Under the pieces are notes generated by a model. It saw only the letters and a program-made list of their open reading frames with translations, was not told where the DNA came from and ran no database searches. Shown in pieces: positions 15,401 to 20,106 of a stretch of DNA of 22,800 bases; the first letter of the stretch is position 1; every line of letters starts with the position of its first letter. Where the stretch lies: the IMG/VR virus record IMGVR_UViG_3300006919_000491, positions 1 through 22,800 of that record. One strand, written 5' to 3'. This stretch comes from a virus. The translations under genes were made by a program, and so were the position numbers.

Positions 15401-15560
15401 AACACCTGCTGAAGATGATACAACATTTAAAGAATACAAATATTCAGCTTCAGATATACACGACTTTACAACTTTTCAAATTAAAATTACATTGACTGGA
15501 GATGTATCATCATATCCACCTATTGTAAAAGATATGAGGGCTATAGCATTAGCAGTTTAA
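9462..15560 (+). CDS. Giant baseplate/fibre structural protein with DUF4815-type N-terminus
   Basis: 2032 residues, the largest gene here. The N-terminus (FNLTPYYDDFTESKKFHRIL, then FRPAFAVQARELTQSQTILQ and QVERMGDHFF) is the DUF4815 signature of large marine-phage structural proteins. Along the chain are F-x-x-G-E repeats (~93, 136, 476, 593). A VTISGVSGMTELNGNVYTV beta module (~505-580) has a related one at ~1686-1776 (HPNHGMHGTSNNVTISGV). A Thr/Arg-rich patch lies near 1340-1357 (TTTRTGTRTRTGIR). A later conserved block includes GYHDPLAETFMIDDEGGVFL, and the C-terminus is beta-rich. It occupies the gp9/gp10 position after gp8 and probably links the wedge periphery to tail fibres. RBS AGAGGA precedes the ATG. 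Virion location is secure by context; the exact T4 equivalent is not. Confidence 0.88.
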   Translation: MPSPTDFNLTPYYDDFTESKKFHRILFRPAFAVQARELTQSQTILQNQVERMGDHFFEKGAMVIPGEIGYDLKYYAVKLSAKSNSTISNYIGVVLTGATSGIKATVVNATATDGTDPDTLFVKYNQSGTNNTDSVFANGETLNCTISGSAETATVDTTATGSAAEVQEGVYYINGFQVQVSNQTIILDKYTNTPSYRVGLTVTESFVTSNDDATLTDNAAGSSNENAPGAHRFKIDLTLAKKTLTSTEDSNFVELLRLNEGLLQNRVRTTDYAVIEDTFARRTFDESGDYYLKPFDIDIREHLKDGTSSDLDIQRGIYTAANGGSSTKLAIGLSPGKAYVKGYEIEKLTTSYVDVDKARDFDTQQNFNTRFDIGNFINVTNVYGAPDVGFVSGVSEAFANVNLYKESTSSRGTENAGSGSSITQIGRAKSKGFEYSSGTASSNIFASSSLTSAVYKHYLFDFVLFSHLNIRTSQGFTTGEVVTGGTSGATGVVQSISTDTDETISGATAADPVVITATGHTLKEGQQVTISGVSGMTELNGNVYTVRNPGTNDFQLYDTDGTTSIDGSGFSAYSSGGVAGHGVVVISNVKGEFVTGETITGGTSSNTAVIQSDAVGLKGVTNFDIVDLKQIGQPGGGDSVTYTADVSLDSTNGVNTQITGTIDIGSGSADVQGISTRFTEDLKVGDSISFTNDSGNTETKIVEAIISDTSLTLSTVSAAASTKTIVTRRRTKIQSPEKNISIFKLPYQNIKTLKTTSNSGLSDTNFSVRRQFTDTLSSEGIATITAGTNETFVGLSEKDFYVTITATGSGGTGAVGDVLSLTGNNHEGDDIFTRSGSPTGKTLELDFGANYAGHDIKILATVSRSVANSKSKTLNEDQTVAISDQTTIESGTIGLGKADVYVLNRVYMSADFSTNATTSDTDITSRFNLDSGQRDNFYDIGRIVLKDGELAPTGRLLIDFDYFSHGSGDYFDVDSYSGVINYEDIPSYTSVTTGEVYQLRDVLDFRPRVDDASTINSGNQDRSFDGTGASTVDVVKFETDVTADFEYYLQRVDKIFLDKEGNFKVLKGSSANTPDIPGKLDNAMHLYTLFLPAYTLDIADVGIEAVDNRRYTMRDIGRLEKRIENVEYYTQLSLLEQSAQSLQIQDADGFDRFKNGFIVDNFTGHNIGDAGNTDYKVAIDYAKGEMRPTFSEDAISLIERDDDGTAIVAADRTDSNYQKTGDLITLPYTESTLIDQPYASKTVNVNPFGIFTFIGSIKLTPPSDEWKETERAPDLVINNDDGSWDTLVKESGNPNLQSVELGTIWNEWQNHWTGVSSTNSTETYRRRAGHGWAVMQRDIQTTTRTGTRTRTGIRQVLVPKTITQNVGDKVLSIAFAPFIRSRTLTFEATRLKPNTRVYPFFDNEDISSYVTPDSGSLGGNLVTDANGAVSGTFAIPDPKVDSNPRWRTGEKVFRLTSSSTNDLTEAPDTAANTEYSARGTIETVQNTIISTRTAGVEFRATNETENVVQTSIQRGAARQVGYHDPLAETFMIDDEGGVFLTSIDIYFSSKDDNIPVTLQVRNTVNGYPGQKILPFSEVTLNPSSINTSTDGTTATTFTFESPVYVQENTEYAFVLMANTQEYNVYVARMGQTALNSDRTISAQPYAGVFFKSQNGVTWTADQNEDIKFKIKRAEFSNVTGTVTLTNDTLPTRTLKNNPLRTTNSSGVIRVFHPNHGMHGTSNNVTISGVASGTYNGISHSDINGTYTSISNVTLDSYDITTSGTATATGDVGGTTVVATQNRTFDVLNLSGVQTMQLPGTNVNYYVRPTTGQSIHGSESEFSLTSNTNKIGVVKDDNIYFTSPQAVMSEINETNEMSGNKSFWTILEFSTTNTKLSPVLDTQRMSAFTITNRLNNPTTGNTPDFVDDIASTGTSTAAVYCTKSIALENSSTSLDVRLTQNVRSSSSVKVYYRVLGAEDEQTIDNKSWIAFNGDGSEDTTVTPAEDDTTFKEYKYSASDIHDFTTFQIKITLTGDVSSYPPIVKDMRAIALAV

Positions 15561-15561
15561 G

Positions 15562-15783
15562 ATGGCAAAATTAAAAGTTGAAGGATTTACAAATTTAGTT
15601 AGAGATTTAAGTTCTTCAGCAATTGTAAATACAAATCAAAGTGAATACTTGTCTTATATGCGTAAAGTAAGAGCAAGACAAGAACAGAGTGATGAAATAA
15701 GAAGTGCTGTCAAAGAGATAAATACTTTAAAGATGGAATTATATGAAATTAAAAATTTGTTAAAAGAGGTAATTAAAAAATAA
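15562..15783 (+). CDS. Small coiled-coil protein of the tail region (73 aa)
   Basis: Starts MAKLKVEGFTNLVRDLSSSA. Residues ~30-73 form a long charged helix with heptad-like spacing (MRKVRARQEQSDEIRSAVKE, then INTLKMELYEIKNLLKEVIKK), a strong coiled-coil prediction by eye. It starts one base after the 2032-aa stop, and its own stop shares the A of the next ATG, so it is translationally coupled on both sides. It is likely a structural linker or assembly factor for the wedge or fibre. Small coiled-coil proteins in this position are, as I recall, common in T4-like marine phages, but no function is established from the sequence. Confidence 0.8.
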   Translation: MAKLKVEGFTNLVRDLSSSAIVNTNQSEYLSYMRKVRARQEQSDEIRSAVKEINTLKMELYEIKNLLKEVIKK

Positions 15784-16223
15784 TGGCTATAAGATCAGTT
15801 GCATCAACAGATACTATCGAAACATTTAGAACAACGTTTAATACGTTGGGGACAGATGTGGGAGATTTAGGTAATTTAAATACCTCTGATACATCTAATA
15901 TTGTGGCTGCTTTAAATGAAGTAAGATCACAAACAAGCTCATTTTTTGTTGTAGATGAAAGTTCTACTTCTACTGAAATAGAAACGGGTGAAACATTGGG
16001 TATTACAGGTGGTACAAACTTAACTACTACTATATCTGGTGATACTCTTAATATAACTTTAAATACAACAATTACTGGTCTAACAAGTGTTTCTGCTACT
16101 ACACTTACAGACGGTACGGCCACAATGTCTGGTGGTACTATAAATGCAACGACTATTACAGAAAATTCAATACAAGTTGCAACAAAACCTTTTGCTATTG
16201 CTCAAGCGATTGCTTTAGGATAA
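15783..16223 (+). CDS. Short tail-fibre module protein (146 aa)
   Basis: The N-terminus has a conserved fibre-type linker (DTIETFRTTFNTLGTDVGDL, NTSDTSNIVAALNEV). Residues ~54-95 carry one beta repeat (FFVVDESSTSTEIETGETLG, then ITGG and SGDTLNITL) also present three times in the 862-aa fibre at 20107. Residues ~96-146 are Thr-rich beta repeats (TTLTDGTATMSGGTINATTI) ending in a hydrophobic AIAQAIALG tail. It overlaps the coiled-coil gene by one base. It has the look of a trimeric fibre segment without a receptor-binding tip, perhaps a connector between baseplate and fibre. Fibre assignment is firm; the partner is unknown. Confidence 0.8.
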   Translation: MAIRSVASTDTIETFRTTFNTLGTDVGDLGNLNTSDTSNIVAALNEVRSQTSSFFVVDESSTSTEIETGETLGITGGTNLTTTISGDTLNITLNTTITGLTSVSATTLTDGTATMSGGTINATTITENSIQVATKPFAIAQAIALG

Positions 16224-16316
16224 CATAAATAGAGGATATAAATAAAAATAATATTCTTCTAAAACAAGAAAATTTATAAATATAGTTATAAAAGTTTATA
16301 AATATTGATATAAATA
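16224..16316 (+). promoter_or_regulatory. Cluster of five late-promoter octamers
   Basis: The 125-base gap between 16223 and 16349 contains CATAAATA (16224-16231) and four exact TATAAATA octamers (16237-16244, 16275-16282, 16297-16304, 16309-16316), plus a near-match TATAAAAG (16287-16294). An 11-base direct repeat, TTTATAAATAT, is present at 16273-16283 and 16295-16305. Predicted starts are near 16237, 16250, 16288, 16310 and 16322. The most proximal one leaves a 27-base leader with AAAGGA at 16335-16340. All would drive the 122-aa gene and the adhesin genes after it. Confidence 0.75.
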
Positions 16317-16348
16317 GTATTAGAAGAGAAAGTTAAAGGAAAAAAATA

Positions 16349-16717
16349 ATGGCTAACGATTTTAAAAGATTTACCGCATCCAGTTTATCAAACAACACCG
16401 GTGCTTCCGCTGATGCTGTTTATACTGTGCCTGCTGGTTCTGGTTCTTCGGCGCTAGAATCAATTGTAATAGGTATCACAATTGCAAACAAAACTACAAG
16501 TGATAGAACATTTGATTTGTTTTTAGATAACTACACAGGTTCAGATGACGTTTATTTAGCTAAAGGTGTTTCTATTCCAGCAAACACTACAGTTGAATTT
16601 ATGCAAGGTAACAAAATTGTTCTCCAAAACAGCGGTTCAGCTGGCGATGTACTTAGAGCAAGTGCAGACGCTGGTTCAGCATTAGATGTTGCCGTTTCTG
16701 TTTTAGAGGATGTATAA
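16349..16717 (+). CDS. Small abundant-type structural/decoration protein (122 aa)
   Basis: Starts MANDFKRFTASSLSNNTGAS. The chain is a beta-sandwich-like protein with DAVYTVPAGSGSSALESIVI, GITIANKTTSDRTFDLFLD, DVYLAKGVSIPANTTVEF and an ALDVAVSVLEDV ending. A strand pattern of V-Y-T-V-P-A, I-A-N-K-T, Y-L-(A/V)-K-G-x-x-I-P-A and LVLE-like ends recurs in small virion proteins of T4-like marine phages. It has no signal peptide, cysteines or enzymatic motif. AAAGGA lies 8 bases upstream of the ATG. The cluster of late promoters before it suggests a product needed in many copies, such as a head or tail decoration protein or a fibre subunit. High copy number is inference. Confidence 0.8.
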   Translation: MANDFKRFTASSLSNNTGASADAVYTVPAGSGSSALESIVIGITIANKTTSDRTFDLFLDNYTGSDDVYLAKGVSIPANTTVEFMQGNKIVLQNSGSAGDVLRASADAGSALDVAVSVLEDV

Positions 16718-16738
16718 TAACAGTTTTAAGGGATAAAA

Positions 16739-16978
16739 ATGAGATACTTACCAGGATTTAAAGTGCCGACAAGTGTTAATAGAAGAAACTTTACAGGCGA
16801 CGGATCAACTACAGGATTTACAATCACAAGCGGTATGACGGTTGATAAATTAATAGTTGACGTAAACGGTGTTGTACAACTTCCCACAACCAACTATACT
16901 ATTTCCGGTACTACTTTAACTTTTGATAGTGCTCCTGTATCAGGTCATACTATTCATATAATAGAATTACCAGTTTAA
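16739..16978 (+). CDS. Short fibre domain protein (79 aa)
   Basis: Consists almost entirely of one well-known phage fibre module: NRRNFTGDGSTTGFTITSGM, then VDKLIVDVNGVVQLPTTNYT and ISGTTLTFDSAPVSGHTIHI. This F-x-G-D-G-S-T-x-x-F-T-(I/L) ... V-x-V-N-G-V-x-Q-x-P-x-x-(D/N)-Y-T-(I/V)-x-G-x-x-(I/L)-x-F unit is a small beta domain in many tail-fibre and appendage proteins. Here it stands alone after a short MRYLPGFKVPTSV leader that resembles a capsid- or baseplate-binding peptide. RBS is AAGGG about 7 bases upstream. Co-transcribed from the upstream promoter cluster. A stand-alone copy may act as an adaptor between baseplate and the adhesin encoded next. Confidence 0.82.
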   Translation: MRYLPGFKVPTSVNRRNFTGDGSTTGFTITSGMTVDKLIVDVNGVVQLPTTNYTISGTTLTFDSAPVSGHTIHIIELPV

Positions 16979-16986
16979 TGAAGAGG

Positions 16987-16994
16987 GATAAATA
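16987..16994 (+). promoter_or_regulatory. Late-promoter variant (GATAAATA) before the adhesin gene
   Basis: ATAAATA core with G at the first position. Predicted +1 is base 17000, the A of the adhesin ATG, the third case of this exact 5-base spacing in the window. Transcripts from further upstream would instead use GAGGG (16983-16987) as a ribosome-binding site. Confidence 0.45.
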
Positions 16995-16999
16995 GAGAT

Positions 17000-18757
17000 A
17001 TGCCAAGACAAATTAGAGAACAAAACACAGATTTTGAATCAGATACTACGCAGTTACAATTACCAAGAGGTACAACTGCTCAAAGACCAAGTTCAGCTCC
17101 TGCTGGTGCTTTAAGATATAACACTACATTAGGTGCTATGGAACAATGGACAGGTGTGGCTTGGGATCCGATCTATGCAGCTCCTTCAATTTCAAGTATT
17201 TCATCATCAACAACAGGTCTTAACGAAGATGATAATGCTACGATTACTATTACCGGTGCAGGTTTTAACTCAGTTGACTCTGTAAAATTTTTAAACAATT
17301 CAGGTGGTGCAACATTATATACTGCTGGAACAGTTACTATTAATAGTGATACCGAATTAACTGCTGATTATGATGCTTCATTTTTTACAGCAGGTCAAAC
17401 AATTGATATTCAAGTTTCTTCTACAGTTTCAGGTAAATCTGATATAAGTGCATCAGCATTTACAATTAATGCCGATCCGATTTGGTCAACAAGTGCAGGT
17501 TCTTTAGGAACAGTTGCAGACGGAAGCAGATCAGGATATTCAGTAACAGTTACAGCGACAGGCGGTACAGTTACTTACGCATTACAATCAGGTTCATTGC
17601 CATCGGGTGCTTCATTAAACACATCAACAGGTGTTATTTCAGGTAACTTAGCTGCAGTTGGTAGTTCAACAACATCAACTTTTACAATTAGAGCTACATC
17701 TGACGGCGATTCAGTAAGACAAACAGACAGACAATTTACAATTACAGTTTCACCACCAGTTGTTACATTTTCACCAGACGGTGGTTCATTAGGTTCTCTA
17801 TTAAACTTTAATAGAAATGCTAACCAACTAACATCAGTAACTGCTTCAATCACTTCAGGTACAGTTGACAGTTTTGCCGTAACATCAGGTTCTTTACCTT
17901 CAGGTGTTTCAATGGCATCAAACGGTACTTTTTCAGGAACGGCAGCTGCTGTTGGTTCAGATACAACTTACAATTTTACAGTAACAGCTACTTGTAGTGT
18001 TACAACATCAGGCGACTTAACAGCTACAAAAGCATATTCTTGTGTAGTAGGTGCGCCTGTAACAGCAGTATTTAACGCCTCAGGAACATTTACAGTTCCA
18101 GCAGGATTAACAAGTGTTGACGTACTGGTTGTTGCTGGAGGCGGAAACGGTGGTGCTGCTGGCGGTGGTATTCAATATGAAAAAGGTGGCGGAGGTGGTG
18201 CCGGTGGTTTGATTTACAGACCAGGTTATCCAATTTCTCCAGGTTCACCAATTTCAGTTTCAGTAGGAGACGGTACAGGTCCAAGAACACACTCACCTTG
18301 GGGAACAGGTTCCAGAGGTGCTGATAGTAACTTCTCTGGTCTAAACGCACAAGGCGGTGGCGGTGGAGGAGCAACAACAGGAGGATCTGGTGGTGGTTCC
18401 AGAGGTAATGGTCCTGGAGGATTTTCAGGCAATCAACCTGGCTTACCAGGAGATTCAGGTTCTTATGGATTTGGAAATCCAGGTGGTAACAACTCAGGTC
18501 ACCAATCAGGTGGTGGCGGAGGTTCTGGAGGCCGAGGCGGTACTCCAAACGGAGGTTCATCACGTTCTTACTCAATTTCAGGTTCATCTGTAGCATACGC
18601 CGGTGGCGGTGGAGGTTACGGTGGTAACGGAGGTGGCGGTGGTGCCGGTAACTATAACGGACAAAACGCTACATCAAATAGAGGTTCAGGTGGTGCAAAC
18701 GGACACGAAACACCATCAGGCGGAGGCGGAAAAGGTATCGTTATCGTTTCTTACTAA
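17000..18757 (+). CDS. Chimeric tail-fibre adhesin: attachment module, TIG-like and two Ig-like domains, glycine-rich tip
   Basis: 585 residues in a clear domain order. Residues 1-58 are an attachment module (LQLPRGTTAQRPSSAPAGAL, RYNTTLGAMEQWTGVAW). Residues ~61-157 form an IPT/TIG-like domain (SISSISSSTTGLNEDDNATI, GAGFNSVDSVKF). Residues ~158-250 and ~253-350 are two putative-Ig repeats, each with a SGSLPSG turn. Residues ~351-585 are a glycine-rich domain opening with GTFTVPAGLTSVDVLVVAGG and closing with GKGIVIVSY, packed with GGGGG runs and G-x-x repeats. Such glycine-rich tips resemble the polyglycine-helix adhesins of T-even phages (gp38 type), which bind outer-membrane receptors. Glycine codons make this part visibly richer in G than the surrounding DNA. 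Receptor recognition is a strong inference; the receptor is unknown. Confidence 0.87.
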   Translation: MPRQIREQNTDFESDTTQLQLPRGTTAQRPSSAPAGALRYNTTLGAMEQWTGVAWDPIYAAPSISSISSSTTGLNEDDNATITITGAGFNSVDSVKFLNNSGGATLYTAGTVTINSDTELTADYDASFFTAGQTIDIQVSSTVSGKSDISASAFTINADPIWSTSAGSLGTVADGSRSGYSVTVTATGGTVTYALQSGSLPSGASLNTSTGVISGNLAAVGSSTTSTFTIRATSDGDSVRQTDRQFTITVSPPVVTFSPDGGSLGSLLNFNRNANQLTSVTASITSGTVDSFAVTSGSLPSGVSMASNGTFSGTAAAVGSDTTYNFTVTATCSVTTSGDLTATKAYSCVVGAPVTAVFNASGTFTVPAGLTSVDVLVVAGGGNGGAAGGGIQYEKGGGGGAGGLIYRPGYPISPGSPISVSVGDGTGPRTHSPWGTGSRGADSNFSGLNAQGGGGGGATTGGSGGGSRGNGPGGFSGNQPGLPGDSGSYGFGNPGGNNSGHQSGGGGGSGGRGGTPNGGSSRSYSISGSSVAYAGGGGGYGGNGGGGGAGNYNGQNATSNRGSGGANGHETPSGGGGKGIVIVSY

Positions 18758-18791
18758 ATAATTTTAAATTATTAATTTTGAGGAGTATAAT

Positions 18792-19217
18792 ATGAGTGAA
18801 GTATATGAAGAGAAGGATAGACCTGAAATAACTGGCGATATGCCGGAGAATTTTCAAAAATTATTTGATTATGGTCCAGGTTCTATCACTAAAGATCACA
18901 AAGATGTTGCTAGAGAATTAGCAAATTTTATAGAAGATAATCCTAACATACCAATAACAATGTACCCGGCTCTGTTAAGAGAGAGGTTTGAAATAGTTGA
19001 AAAACCTACTTTAAAAGTAGAAGATTCAAAATGGTACAAATATACAAAAGACGGACCTGATTTAGGACCATCTATACAAGGTTTTGATTTGGTTGATGGT
19101 GGAAAATTAAAAATTCCATATATCGGATTGGGAGCTAATGTTAATACACTAGACCAATTCATTGACCACGTCATTGAAAAACATAAGCAAATTGAAAGTG
19201 AAACTGAGGAAAAATAA
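18792..19217 (+). CDS. Protein of unknown function (141 aa)
   Basis: Starts MSEVYEEKDRPEITGDMPEN after a good ribosome-binding site (GAGGAG, 6 bases upstream). The product is acidic and soluble. The N-terminal half is helical (ITKDHKDVARELANFIEDN). The middle has YPALLRERFEIVEKPTLKV and SKWYKYTKDGPDLGPSIQGF. The C-terminus is a helix (FIDHVIEKHKQIESETEEK). There is no fibre repeat, signal peptide or catalytic motif. It lies after the adhesin and its TAA shares an A with the next ATG. Unlike its neighbours it does not look like a low-complexity beta fibre, so it might be an assembly chaperone for the fibre or adhesin, by analogy with gp38/gp57-type helpers. That is only a contextual guess. Confidence 0.75.
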   Translation: MSEVYEEKDRPEITGDMPENFQKLFDYGPGSITKDHKDVARELANFIEDNPNIPITMYPALLRERFEIVEKPTLKVEDSKWYKYTKDGPDLGPSIQGFDLVDGGKLKIPYIGLGANVNTLDQFIDHVIEKHKQIESETEEK

Positions 19218-19417
19218 TGGCAGATACAATTAAAATTGACGGTGTTGAATATAAAGATGAACAATTAACACCTTATTTAAAAAATATTATTGTTGCAAGA
19301 CAAGAAATACAACAAAGTAGAGTTAGACACAATATAGAAATTGAAAAGATTGATGTTTTAACTGAATACTACAATAAGAAAATTAAAGAAGAGATAGACC
19401 AAATAAAGGAAAAATAA
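19217..19417 (+). CDS. Small helical protein (66 aa)
   Basis: The ATG overlaps the previous stop by one base and has GAGGA upstream. The start DTIKIDGVEYKDEQLTPYLK is a short beta turn followed by a long charged helix (VARQEIQQSRVRHNIEIEKI, then ITEYYNKKIKEEIDQIKEK-like residues with LTEYYN) to the C-terminus. Small phage proteins with an I-x-I-D-G-x-x-Y start and a coiled-coil body are widespread in tail regions and of unknown function. The stop is directly followed by the next ATG (19418), so the three genes 18792-19756 are tightly coupled. Probably a linker or assembly factor. Confidence 0.75.
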   Translation: MADTIKIDGVEYKDEQLTPYLKNIIVARQEIQQSRVRHNIEIEKIDVLTEYYNKKIKEEIDQIKEK

Positions 19418-19756
19418 ATGTCAGCTATTGCTAACCTTACTATAATTCAAGGAACTACATTTAGTTCGGATGTAACGGTTACAGATAGTGCAGGTGATGT
19501 TTTTAGTTTAGTTGGTCATACATCATATGCTCAATTATCAAAGGGTTTTGGTGATAATCATACTAGAGTTTCTTTTTCCACAAGCAATAACGATAGTACA
19601 GGTGTTATAACTTTAACATTAACTTCACAACAAACATCAGCATTAGAAGAAGGTCGATATGTGTATGATGTTGTGATTGTTAATCAATCAAGTACAGTAA
19701 CAAGAGTTATTGAAGGTATTGCAACAGTATTTCCAAGAGTATCAGAAAATTATTAA
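19418..19756 (+). CDS. Ig-like tail protein (112 aa)
   Basis: Starts MSAIANLTIIQGTTFSSDVT. The layout I-x-Q-G-T-T-F-x-x-x-(V/I)-x-(V/L)-x-D, then a Y-A-Q-L-S-K segment, then TGVITLTLTSQQTSALEEGR and YVYDVVIVN with a VTRVIEGIATVFPRVS ending, is a common beta-sandwich protein of phage tail and fibre regions, with similarity by eye to BppU-type N-terminal domains. RBS AAAGGA lies in the end of the previous gene. No export signal. Probably a small baseplate- or fibre-associated subunit. It is the last gene of a tightly packed group; a 70-base gap with a late promoter follows. Confidence 0.78.
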   Translation: MSAIANLTIIQGTTFSSDVTVTDSAGDVFSLVGHTSYAQLSKGFGDNHTRVSFSTSNNDSTGVITLTLTSQQTSALEEGRYVYDVVIVNQSSTVTRVIEGIATVFPRVSENY

Positions 19757-19785
19757 ATTCTTGCTATTTTATAGTATAGTTTTAT

Positions 19786-19793
19786 TATAAATA
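19786..19793 (+). promoter_or_regulatory. T4-type late promoter (TATAAATA) for the tail-fibre unit
   Basis: Exact octamer in the 70-base gap after the Ig-like gene. Predicted +1 is A19799, giving a 28-base leader to the ATG at 19827. The gap is otherwise AT-rich without a convincing terminator. Confidence 0.7.
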
Positions 19794-19826
19794 TTAATAA
19801 ATTAAGGATTAATAGGTTATAAAACT

Positions 19827-20096
19827 ATGGTAAAAGCAATTGTAAATCAATCTGGAGGAGTTACTGCTAAAATAACTCCAAATTCAGGTGGACGACCACA
19901 ACAAGTTGCTGTAACTTTACCAGGTGGTAACCTACAAAATAGTGCCTTATCATTGAAATTATTAAATGATGTAGTAACAACAGGTATCGAAGAGGGTGCC
20001 TTATTACAATATAGAGCAAGTGACCAAAAATTTGTTGCTAGAACTGAATTAGATACGGATGCAGGTACGCTAACTTTTAACGGTGGAAGCTTTTAG
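19827..20096 (+). CDS. Small fibre connector protein (89 aa)
   Basis: Starts MVKAIVNQSGGVTAKITPNS. It is beta-rich, then has a segment (LKLLNDVVTTGIEEGALLQY, then RASDQKFVARTELDT) that recurs in phage fibre proteins of the form G-x-L-L-x-Y-x-A-x-x-x-K-F-V-A-R. It ends in LTFNGGSF. Ribosome-binding site is weak (AGG 10 bases upstream). It is followed 10 bases later by the 862-aa tail fibre. It probably joins that fibre or forms part of its base. No signal peptide or enzymatic motif. Confidence 0.75.
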   Translation: MVKAIVNQSGGVTAKITPNSGGRPQQVAVTLPGGNLQNSALSLKLLNDVVTTGIEEGALLQYRASDQKFVARTELDTDAGTLTFNGGSF

Positions 20097-20106
20097 GGAG
20101 ATTTAA

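Noticed and set aside
18090-18596. Long minus-strand open frame (168 codons) and other overlapping frames opposite the glycine-rich adhesin
   Set aside because: Leu/His/Arg-rich composition is the expected antisense of glycine repeats; no ribosome-binding site and no family resemblance.
18757-18773. AT-rich palindrome after the adhesin gene as a terminator
   Set aside because: Stem is only A/T pairs with almost no loop; too weak for an intrinsic terminator. The genes after it lack a clear promoter, so read-through is likely.
18786-18791. TATAAT just before the ATG at 18792 as a sigma70 -10 box
   Set aside because: No good -35 box at 16-18 bases, and transcription would start inside the gene.
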